Shown here piece by piece: positions 1 through 8,068 of a stretch of DNA of 8,068 nt. The notes beneath the pieces are model-generated. The model ran no database searches. It had not been told where the DNA came from and worked only from the letters and a program-made list of their open reading frames with translations. Within the stretch, counting starts at the first letter, position 1; each line of letters begins with the position of its first letter. Position numbers and translations under genes: made by a program. This stretch comes from Halothiobacillus neapolitanus (GTDB taxonomy: Bacteria; Pseudomonadota; Gammaproteobacteria; Halothiobacillales; Halothiobacillaceae), in contig DYMR01000090.1 of the NCBI GenBank assembly GCA_020721485.1, positions 1 through 8,068 of the forward strand, in the 5' to 3' direction.

Positions 1-261
1 TTTTCTGCTGTTCTCTTTTCTTCTGCCCCTGTGTCATTGCCCATTGAACCCACCCTAAATTGGGATTTGCTTTCTCAGGCAGACCATCCGACGACTGAGC
101 CGCAATTCGACGATGTGCCTGCGGTGCCGGATGCCGAGCCGATGGCGCCGGTGGCGCCGGTGGCGGTGCGCTCACTGAGCGATATTGCGGCGGCGCTGGA
201 TGGCTTGGCCGAGGCGATTGCGAGCGCTTTGGCGGCGGCGGAGCATTCTGCCGAGCGGTAA
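1..261 (+). CDS. 3' end of an unrecognised Ala/Pro-rich protein (partial at left edge)
   Basis: Frame 1 is open from the first base to the TAA at 259-261, so this is most likely the last 86 residues of a gene starting outside the window. An in-frame GTG at 31 would give a 76-residue protein, but the bases before it are a pyrimidine tract with no ribosome binding site, so I do not favour it as the start. The visible part is acidic and proline-rich in the middle. A 9-base direct repeat at 145-162, continued partly to 168, encodes the A-P-V repeats there. It ends in a likely amphipathic helix rich in Ala, Leu, Asp and Glu (from about SLSDIAAALDGL onward). There is no catalytic motif, signal peptide or membrane segment, and I do not recognise the family. 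The strong terminator 20 bases after the stop supports a real gene end. The codons of the second half (GCG, CTG, GAG, CCG) match the neighbouring genes. Confidence 0.5.
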   Translation, partial: FSAVLFSSAPVSLPIEPTLNWDLLSQADHPTTEPQFDDVPAVPDAEPMAPVAPVAVRSLSDIAAALDGLAEAIASALAAAEHSAER

Positions 262-281
262 TCGAACGATCTGAGGTCAAT

Positions 282-309
282 AAAAAAGCCGGAAATTTCC
301 GGCTTTTTT
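282..309. terminator. Bidirectional intrinsic terminator
   Basis: A 28-base perfect palindrome: six A, GCCGG, AAATTT, CCGGC, six T. Read in either direction it gives a GC-rich stem followed by a run of U, the form of a Rho-independent terminator. It lies 20 bases after the stop of the rightward gene ending at 261 and 29 bases after the stop of leftward ppc (stop at 339-341), so it can end transcripts from both sides of this convergent pair. Confidence 0.9.
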
Positions 310-315
310 CATGTC

Positions 316-330
316 GCAGCCAGTGGCTGC
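316..330 (-). other. Small hairpin in the ppc 3' untranslated region
   Basis: Inverted repeat GCAGCCA / TGGCTGC around a single central base. As RNA it folds into a six-pair GC-rich stem (GCAGCC/GGCTGC) with a three-base loop. It lies between the ppc stop codon and the terminator at 282-309, so the ppc mRNA would carry two hairpins in tandem. No U run follows it, so it is not a terminator by itself; it could protect the 3' end or be chance. Its function is unknown. Confidence 0.4.
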
Positions 331-338
331 CGTGTCGG

Positions 339-3155
<2,817 letters not shown>

Positions 3156-3274
3156 GGCAACACCCAGGCTTGAACGAACGGCGCAACGGCCAAGGGGTAG
3201 GGCACGATGCGAAGGGTTGAACGGTGACGGTCTGTGGTTGTCATCATTCTGTTTCAGTGCGGCTGCCAGTATAA

Positions 3275-3303
3275 CGGTTCGTATCCGTATTCGGGCTGAA
3301 CCG
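3275..3303. repeat. Inverted repeat CGGTTC-N17-GAACCG, possible operator
   Basis: Six-base arms at 3275-3280 and 3298-3303 are exact reverse complements, with centres 23 bases (about two helical turns) apart. A third GGTTC copy lies at 3317-3321. The left arm overlaps the last base of the TATAAC word at 3270-3275, so a protein bound here could control both divergent genes. Short repeats like this also occur by chance, and I cannot match it to a known regulator. Confidence 0.3.
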
Positions 3304-3421
3304 CATGAAACGCTTTGGTTCGCGCCGTGGGCATCAATTCGGTGTTGCGTGCTCGGGCTAAAGGGTGCAGTCTTTAATGAACCTCTGATTTTCTCAAGTG
3401 ACAGGGGTGTGATCCACCGGC

Positions 3422-3429
3422 AAAGGAGA
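3422..3429 (+). promoter_or_regulatory. Ribosome binding site of gnd
   Basis: AAAGGAGA is the clearest Shine-Dalgarno sequence in the window. Two adjacent ATG codons follow. The GGAG core is 5 bases from the first (3434) and 8 from the second (3437). Both spacings work. The second gives the N-terminus MRLGMYGLGRMG, the usual family start, so the true start may be 3437. Confidence 0.8.
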
Positions 3430-3433
3430 TTCG

Positions 3434-4351
3434 ATGATGCGTTTAGGGATGTATGGCTTGGGGCGCATGGGCGCGAACATGGTGCGCCGTTTGGCGCGGG
3501 GCGGCATTGAAGTGGTGGCGCATAACCGCAGCCGGGCGCCCATTGATGAGCTGGTGGCGAGTGAGCCTGGCGTCAGCCCGGCGTATGGGCTGGATGAGCT
3601 GATTGCGGCACTGCCCGCACCCCGCATCATTTGGTTGATGCTGCCCGCTGGGGACATCACCGAACAGGCGATCGACGAAATTCTGCCGAAATTGGCGGAA
3701 GGTGATTTGTTGATCGACGGGGGCAACAGTTTCTACCAAGACACGATCCGCCGCGCGGCACGGGTGCAGGCCGGCGGTGTTCATTACATGGATGTGGGCA
3801 CTTCCGGCGGGGTGTGGGGGCTGAAAAACGGGTACAGCCTGATGTTCGGCGGTTCCGATGCCGCTGCCGCGATCATTCGTCCGGCCATCGAGGTGTTGGC
3901 GCCCGGCGTGAATACTGGCTGGGGGCATGTGGGGCCGGTCGGCTCGGGGCATTTCACCAAGATGGTTCACAACGGCATTGAGTACGGAATGATGCAGGCG
4001 CTGGCCGAAGGCTTGGCTGTGCTGCGGGCGAAAAAAGAATTTGATCTGGATTTGGCGCAAATCACCGAACTGTGGCGCGATGGCTCCGTGGTTCAAAGCT
4101 GGCTGCTGGACTTGACCGCCGAGGCATTGGCCGCACAAGGGCAGGCGTTGACCCACATCGCGCCGGTGGTGTCCGATTCGGGCGAAGGCCGCTGGACGGC
4201 GAAAGAGGCGATTGATTTGGGCGTGCCCGCGCCGGTCATGACCTTGGCGCTGCAAATGCGTTTTGCCAGCCAAGATGCCGAAGGCTACCCGAATCGGCTG
4301 CTGTCGTTAATGCGCAACGCCTTTGGTGGCCACGCGATGGCCAAGCAATAA
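3434..4351 (+). CDS. gnd: 6-phosphogluconate dehydrogenase, decarboxylating, short form
   Basis: Oxidatively decarboxylates 6-phosphogluconate to ribulose-5-phosphate and CO2, the last oxidative step of the pentose phosphate pathway, in the cytoplasm. At 305 residues it is the short form; the common enzyme is about 470, because the C-terminal helical domain is longer there. Motifs: Rossmann GLGRMG at 8-13; DGGNSFYQDT at 95-104 (substrate loop); SGG at 124-126; and KMVHNGIEYG at 176-185 with the catalytic Lys176 and Glu183 and the His179-Asn180 pair. Short forms are usually NAD-dependent with an acidic residue after the second strand, but here the stretch is HNRSR at 30-34, like the NADP-type FNRSR of E. 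coli Gnd, so cofactor preference is uncertain. It is the first gene of a rightward series, with zwf starting 30 bases after its stop. Its own start is at 3434 or 3437. Confidence 0.95.
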   Translation: MMRLGMYGLGRMGANMVRRLARGGIEVVAHNRSRAPIDELVASEPGVSPAYGLDELIAALPAPRIIWLMLPAGDITEQAIDEILPKLAEGDLLIDGGNSFYQDTIRRAARVQAGGVHYMDVGTSGGVWGLKNGYSLMFGGSDAAAAIIRPAIEVLAPGVNTGWGHVGPVGSGHFTKMVHNGIEYGMMQALAEGLAVLRAKKEFDLDLAQITELWRDGSVVQSWLLDLTAEALAAQGQALTHIAPVVSDSGEGRWTAKEAIDLGVPAPVMTLALQMRFASQDAEGYPNRLLSLMRNAFGGHAMAKQ

Positions 4352-4381
4352 CCGCGTCTTGACGGAAGAGGGACGAACCCA

Positions 4382-5893
4382 ATGGCTCAACATGGACACA
4401 GCGCCCGTTCGGGCGCCAAGCAAGATCCGGTCACGATTGTGATTTTCGGCGCGACCGGCAACCTCGCGCACAAAAAGCTTTTACCGGCGCTGTATCAGCT
4501 CGAATCGGCGGGCGAATTGCCGGCGGGCAGCAAGGTCGTCGGTTTTGGTCGGCGCGACTGGACGGACGACCACTGGCGCGATGAAGTGCGCGTGCTGCTC
4601 AGCGACGATGAAAGCAAGTTGGAGCCGGCGCTCGGTCGCTTGCTCGGCAAGCTGCATTTTCACAACGGCGATTACGAAACCCATGACTGCTTTGCCGCGT
4701 TGGCCAATCGGTTGTTGGCACCGGATTTTCCCGCCTGCGTGATGTTCTATTTCGCCGTGGCGCCCGAGGCATTCGGGCCGATTTGCCAGCATTTGGCGAC
4801 GGCGAACTTGGTGGATCAATCCAAAGGCTGCCGCCGTTTGGTGATCGAAAAACCGTTCGGTCACGACATCGAAAGCGCGCACGCGCTCGATGCCCTGCTG
4901 CACAAACATTTCGATGAAAAGCAGATTTACCGCATCGACCATTACCTCGGCAAAGGCACGGTGCAAAACATCATGGTGATGCGCTTCGCCAATTTATTGC
5001 TCGAACCCTTGTGGAACCGCAATTACATCGACCACATTCAAATTACCCATGCCGAAACGCTCGGTGTCGGTGGCCGTGCGGGATATTACGAATCGGCGGG
5101 CGCCCTGCGCGATATGATTCAAAGCCATTTGATGCAAATGCTGGCGTTGATTGCGATGGAGCCGCCGCCTTCGATGGATCCCGAAGCGGTGCGAGACGAA
5201 AAAGTGAAGGTCTTGCGCAGCATCCGCCCCATTTCGCCCCGCGCCGTGCATGCGCAGGCGTTCCGCGCGCAATATCAGGGCGGCGTGGTCAAAGGGGAAA
5301 ACGAGATCGGCTATCTGGATGAGGACGGGGTCGAAGAAGATTCCACCACGGAAACCTTTGCGGCGGTGAAGTTGTATGTCGATAACTGGCGCTGGAAGGG
5401 CGTGCCGTTCTACCTGCGCACCGGCAAGCGTTTGTCGCAGACGCATTCGCAGGTATCCGTGCGCTTTCGCGAACCGCCGCAGCAACTGTTCCGCGAAACC
5501 GCCATTTCCAAAACTGACCCGAATTGGTTATTGATCGGCATTCAACCGCAAGAAAATGTGCGGTTCGAGCTGCAAATCAAAACCGATGGCCTAGAAATGC
5601 GCACCCGCACCGTGCAAATGGATGCGAGCTACAACAATCCGGAACGCGAGAAACTGGAAGCGTATGCCGCGCTGCTGCTGGATGTGATGCGCGGTGATCA
5701 AACCCTGTTCTTGCGCTACGATGAGGTCGCCTGGGCGTGGCGCGTGGTGGATCCGATTCTGAAGGCATGGTCGGTGGAGCGGGATTTCATCCACACCTAC
5801 CCGGCGGGCAGTTGGGGGCCGAAAGAGGCCGACCGGCTGTTCGATGACGATGGCCATTTTTGGCGCAATGATTTGACGATTCTGCCGCACTGA
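4382..5893 (+). CDS. zwf: Glucose-6-phosphate 1-dehydrogenase
   Basis: Oxidises glucose-6-phosphate to 6-phosphogluconolactone with reduction of NADP+ (or NAD+), the entry step of the oxidative pentose phosphate and Entner-Doudoroff routes. Complete at 503 residues, close to the 491 of E. coli. Motifs: coenzyme fingerprint GATGNLA at 23-29, with Asn27 where most relatives have Asp; Arg57-Arg58 at the place of the NADP 2'-phosphate-binding Arg of the Leuconostoc enzyme; EKPFG at 156-160; the signature RIDHYLGK at 184-191 with Asp186, His187 and Lys191; QSHLMQ at 247-252 with the catalytic base His249; and the substrate loop LRTGKR at 345-350. The first ~15 residues are a polar, probably flexible extension. 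A purine-rich ribosome site (AAGAGGGA, 4366-4373) lies 8 bases before the ATG. It sits 30 bases after gnd and is probably co-transcribed with it. No lactonase gene follows. Confidence 0.98.
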   Translation: MAQHGHSARSGAKQDPVTIVIFGATGNLAHKKLLPALYQLESAGELPAGSKVVGFGRRDWTDDHWRDEVRVLLSDDESKLEPALGRLLGKLHFHNGDYETHDCFAALANRLLAPDFPACVMFYFAVAPEAFGPICQHLATANLVDQSKGCRRLVIEKPFGHDIESAHALDALLHKHFDEKQIYRIDHYLGKGTVQNIMVMRFANLLLEPLWNRNYIDHIQITHAETLGVGGRAGYYESAGALRDMIQSHLMQMLALIAMEPPPSMDPEAVRDEKVKVLRSIRPISPRAVHAQAFRAQYQGGVVKGENEIGYLDEDGVEEDSTTETFAAVKLYVDNWRWKGVPFYLRTGKRLSQTHSQVSVRFREPPQQLFRETAISKTDPNWLLIGIQPQENVRFELQIKTDGLEMRTRTVQMDASYNNPEREKLEAYAALLLDVMRGDQTLFLRYDEVAWAWRVVDPILKAWSVERDFIHTYPAGSWGPKEADRLFDDDGHFWRNDLTILPH

Positions 5894-5940
5894 ACTTGAA
5901 TTTTTTACCTTAGCTTTTGATTTTACTCGTTTGTTTATCC
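5894..5940 (+). other. AT-rich spacer between zwf and pgi, possible internal promoter
   Basis: The first 47 bases after the zwf stop are very AT-rich (13 of 47 are G or C by my count), unlike the genes on both sides. Promoter-like pieces exist (TTGAAT at 5896-5901, TTTACT at 5922-5927), but they are 20 bases apart, which is too wide, and no hairpin indicates termination. An extra promoter for pgi-tsaB is possible and not shown. The pgi ribosome site, GGAAAGGA, follows at 5952-5959. Confidence 0.25.
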
Positions 5941-5965
5941 CCGGCGATCCCGGAAAGGACACAGC

Positions 5966-7609
5966 ATGAGCGCCCTCACTCAATCCCCCACATGGCAGGC
6001 GTTGTTGCAACACGCCGCAGAATTTCGTGTGCACCATCTGCGCGATTTGTTCGCAGAAGATCCGGGTCGTGCCGCCCGGTACAGCACCCAAGTTGCGGGC
6101 TTGTGGGTCGATTACAGCAAGCAGCGTATCAACGACCGCACGCTGGCATTGCTCGATGCCTTGGCCGTGACGCGCGGCGTGCTGACTCGCCGCGATGCCA
6201 TGTTTTCGGGCGAAAAAATCAACACCACCGAGAACCGCGCCGTGTTGCATGTGGCGCTGCGCAATCGTTCTGGGCGGCCGATTTTCGTTGATGGCGACAA
6301 TGTGATGCCCGCCGTGGATGCGGTGCTGGCGCAAATGCGCGGCTTCGCCGATGCGCTGCACGAAGGCCGTTGGCTCGGCGCCACCGGCGAACGGTTGACC
6401 GATGTGGTGAATATCGGCATTGGCGGTTCCGATTTGGGGCCGCGCATGATCTGCGATGCTTTGGCTTCGCACGCGGTGGCGGGCATGCGTGCGCACTTCG
6501 TTTCCAATGTGGCGCCGAGCGATGTGGCCACCGTGCTGGCAGGGCTCGATCCGCGCCGCACGCTGGTGGTCGTCGCGTCCAAAACCTTTACCACGCAAGA
6601 AACTTTGGCGAATGCGCAAGCGGCACGCCGCTGGCTGGTCGATCAACTGGGGGACGAAACGGCCGTCGCCAAGCACTTCGTGGCGGTGTCCACCAATGCC
6701 GAGGCCGTGTCTGCATTCGGTATTGATACCCGCAATATGTTCCCGTTTTGGGATTGGGTGGGCGGGCGCTATTCCCTCTGGTCGTCCATCGGTCTGCCGA
6801 TTGCCTTGTACATCGGCATGGATGGCTTTGAGCGCTTGCTGGAAGGCGCGCATGCGATGGATGAGCATTTCCGCACTGCCGCACCCGCAGACAATCTTCC
6901 GCTTCGCCTCGGCTTGATGGATGTGTGGAACAGCAGCTTCCTGGGGGCGGAAACCCTCGCCATTTTGCCGTACGGCACTCGGTTGCACCGCTTGCCGGCC
7001 TACCTTCAACAAGCCAGCATGGAATCGAATGGTAAATCGGTTGATCTGGATGGCGCGCGGATCGACTACGCCACCGGTCCGGTGGTGTGGGGCGGGGCAG
7101 GCACCAACGGGCAACATGCGTTCTATCAGTTGTTGCACCAAGGCACACGGTTGATTCCGAGCGACTTTATCGCCGCCGTGCGCACCCATTCGCCGGTTGG
7201 CACGCAGCAAGCCATGCTGCTGTCGAACCTGCTGGCGCAAACCCGCGCGTTGATGCTGGGGCGTGATTTAGCCACCGTCACGCAAGAAATGCAGGCCGCA
7301 GGCGCCTCCGCCGCGATGATTGCCGCCGTGGCGCAGCATCGGGTGTGCCACGGCAATCAGCCGAGCACCACCATCCTGTTCCCGCAGATGACGCCGGAAG
7401 CCGTGGGCGCGCTGGTCGTGCTGTACGAGCACCGCATCTTTGTCGCCGGGGCGATTTGGCATATCGACTCTTACGACCAATGGGGCGTGGAATTGGGCAA
7501 ACAAATGGCGGGCGAGCTGCTGCCGTCCGTCGGACAGCGCCCGCCGACGGGGCGCTTTGATGCCTCCACCGAATCGTTATTGAGCATCATCCATCAGCAT
7601 TGGATTTAA
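5966..7609 (+). CDS. pgi: Glucose-6-phosphate isomerase
   Basis: Interconverts fructose-6-phosphate and glucose-6-phosphate in the cytoplasm (EC 5.3.1.9). Here it would feed glucose-6-phosphate to Zwf or take it into glycolysis and glycogen metabolism. Complete at 547 residues (E. coli 549). Motifs in order: GIGGSDLGP at 151-159; the phosphate-binding SKTFTT at 205-210; WDWVGGRYS at 262-270; QQASMESNGK at 348-357 with catalytic Glu353; GTNGQHAFYQ at 379-388 with His384; and DQWGVELGK at 504-512 with catalytic Lys512. All catalytic residues are present. Ribosome site GGAAAGGA (5952-5959) is 6 bases before the ATG. It lies 72 bases after zwf across an AT-rich spacer and only 4 bases before tsaB, so it is probably the third gene of the gnd-zwf-pgi series. 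Confidence 0.98.
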   Translation: MSALTQSPTWQALLQHAAEFRVHHLRDLFAEDPGRAARYSTQVAGLWVDYSKQRINDRTLALLDALAVTRGVLTRRDAMFSGEKINTTENRAVLHVALRNRSGRPIFVDGDNVMPAVDAVLAQMRGFADALHEGRWLGATGERLTDVVNIGIGGSDLGPRMICDALASHAVAGMRAHFVSNVAPSDVATVLAGLDPRRTLVVVASKTFTTQETLANAQAARRWLVDQLGDETAVAKHFVAVSTNAEAVSAFGIDTRNMFPFWDWVGGRYSLWSSIGLPIALYIGMDGFERLLEGAHAMDEHFRTAAPADNLPLRLGLMDVWNSSFLGAETLAILPYGTRLHRLPAYLQQASMESNGKSVDLDGARIDYATGPVVWGGAGTNGQHAFYQLLHQGTRLIPSDFIAAVRTHSPVGTQQAMLLSNLLAQTRALMLGRDLATVTQEMQAAGASAAMIAAVAQHRVCHGNQPSTTILFPQMTPEAVGALVVLYEHRIFVAGAIWHIDSYDQWGVELGKQMAGELLPSVGQRPPTGRFDASTESLLSIIHQHWI

Positions 7610-7613
7610 CCTG

Positions 7614-8068
7614 TTGAATATCCTGTATTTGGACACCGCCACCGAAGCCTGCACGGTCGGGGTGTGGCGCGACGGTGCCGTGTGCTCGCGGTTTGAACTC
7701 GCCCCCAGAGCCCACACGCATTGGCTGCTGCCCATGACCGAATCGGTGCTGAATGAATCCGGCCTATCGTTTGCAACCCTCGACGGCATCGCCTTCAATC
7801 GCGGGCCGGGTTCCTTCACCGGCGTGCGCATCGCCGTCGCGGCGGCGCTGGGCATGGCCATGGGGCGCGGATTGCCGGTGTTGGGGGTGTCCTCACTCGC
7901 GGTGCTGGCGCAATCCGAATATGCGGCCATGGCCGAGGGCGAGATCGTTCATGCCGCGTTGGATGCGCGCATGGGCGAAGTGTATTACGGCGCGTTCCAG
8001 CGGCACCAAGGGCGGTTGATGCCCGTGGTACGCGAAACGGTGATTGCGCCGGAACGCTTGCTGGATAC
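7614..8068 (+). CDS. tsaB: tRNA t6A modification protein TsaB (YeaZ), N-terminal part, cut by the window edge
   Basis: TsaB partners TsaD and TsaE, which transfer threonylcarbamoyl to A37 of tRNAs reading ANN codons; TsaB itself is an inactive ASKHA-fold paralogue that scaffolds the complex. The frame is open from the start to the right edge and encodes 151 residues; the family is about 230 long, so roughly the last third is missing. Evidence: N-terminus NILYLDTATEAC at 2-13, matching the family DTATEAC start; RGPGSFTGVRIA at 63-74, the family signature; and LDARMGEVYY further on. The start is TTG at 7614. No in-frame ATG precedes it, an in-frame TGA lies at 7581-7583, and the next in-frame ATG is too far in. 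CTG at 7611 is a weaker alternative. The ribosome site is poor (GGA at 7602-7604). With only 4 bases between it and the pgi stop, it is likely translated by coupling to pgi. Confidence 0.93.
   Translation, partial: MNILYLDTATEACTVGVWRDGAVCSRFELAPRAHTHWLLPMTESVLNESGLSFATLDGIAFNRGPGSFTGVRIAVAAALGMAMGRGLPVLGVSSLAVLAQSEYAAMAEGEIVHAALDARMGEVYYGAFQRHQGRLMPVVRETVIAPERLLD

Larger units (their letters stand above)
3156..3433. promoter_or_regulatory. Divergent control region between ppc and gnd-zwf-pgi
   Basis: These 278 bases separate the start codons of leftward ppc and rightward gnd, so both promoters should lie here. The best -10-like words overlap one another: TATAAC on the + strand at 3270-3275 and TATACT on the - strand (3273 to 3268). 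Neither has a good -35 partner at 16-18 bases: the + strand offers TTCTGT at 3247-3252, and the - strand nothing convincing. TTTAAT at 3373-3378 is a second + strand -10-like word without a -35. An inverted repeat at 3275-3303 is listed separately. I saw no convincing ORF or RNA gene here. That the region is regulatory follows from gene orientation; the exact promoter positions are guesses. Confidence 0.6.

Noticed and set aside
31..261. A complete 76-residue small protein starting at GTG 31
   Set aside because: There is no ribosome site in the pyrimidine-rich sequence before it and the frame is open to the window edge, so a longer gene entering from the left is more likely.
3156..3433. HexR-type operator (TGTAATTAAATTACA-like), expected for zwf operons in some gammaproteobacteria
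   Set aside because: I looked for it and found no match here or in the zwf-pgi gap. A weaker, diverged site cannot be excluded by eye.
3443..4273. 276-codon open frame on the - strand inside gnd
   Set aside because: It is codon-aligned antisense to gnd, with the same codon-bias cause and no ribosome site or domain.
5896..5927. TTGAAT / TTTACT as a sigma-70 promoter for pgi
   Set aside because: The spacing is 20 bases and both boxes match only 4 of 6 positions; this is expected by chance in AT-rich sequence.
5591..7240. 549-codon open frame on the - strand across the end of zwf and most of pgi
   Set aside because: It is codon-aligned antisense to both genes (zwf and pgi share a frame), open through codon bias. 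The product is rich in His, Arg and Gln without family motifs, and it crosses the intergenic gap by chance.
7753..8019. 88-codon ATG open frame on the + strand near the right edge
   Set aside because: It is a shifted frame inside tsaB; the tsaB frame carries the full family signature and this one has none.

Overview
This window reads as ordinary chromosomal DNA of a moderately GC-rich proteobacterium, gamma or beta. The protein sequences point that way: the phosphoenolpyruvate carboxylase ends in GMRNTG, the glucose-6-phosphate isomerase is of enterobacterial length and motif layout, and the TsaB N-terminus resembles that of gammaproteobacteria. I cannot name a genus. I saw no mobile element, CRISPR array, tRNA or rRNA.

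Layout. (1) Positions 1-261, + strand: the 3' end of an unrecognised Ala/Pro-rich, acidic gene that probably enters from outside the window. (2) Positions 282-309: a perfect palindrome with A and T runs, a bidirectional terminator between this gene and the convergent ppc. (3) Positions 339-3155, - strand: ppc, a complete phosphoenolpyruvate carboxylase. (4) Positions 3156-3433: a 278-base divergent control region that should hold the promoters of ppc and of the rightward operon, with a GGTTC/GAACC inverted repeat. (5) Positions 3434-7609, + strand: gnd (short-form 6-phosphogluconate dehydrogenase), zwf (glucose-6-phosphate dehydrogenase) and pgi (glucose-6-phosphate isomerase), all in the same direction. 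(6) From 7614 to the right edge: the start of tsaB, a tRNA t6A modification gene, 4 bases after pgi and starting at TTG.

Together pgi, zwf and gnd turn fructose-6-phosphate into glucose-6-phosphate, 6-phosphogluconate and ribulose-5-phosphate, yielding CO2 and reduced cofactor. This is the oxidative pentose phosphate branch. In methylotrophs with the ribulose monophosphate pathway the same steps form a formaldehyde-oxidising cycle, and in autotrophs they burn stored sugar. PEP carboxylase is the anaplerotic CO2-fixing step that refills oxaloacetate. The combination would suit a methylotroph or chemoautotroph, but this is inference. No 6-phosphogluconolactonase gene and no Entner-Doudoroff gene lies in the window.

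I did not find an undescribed biological system here. The points most worth a second look are the cofactor-site residues of the short Gnd, the inverted repeat in the divergent promoter region, and the TTG-started tsaB closely coupled to pgi.
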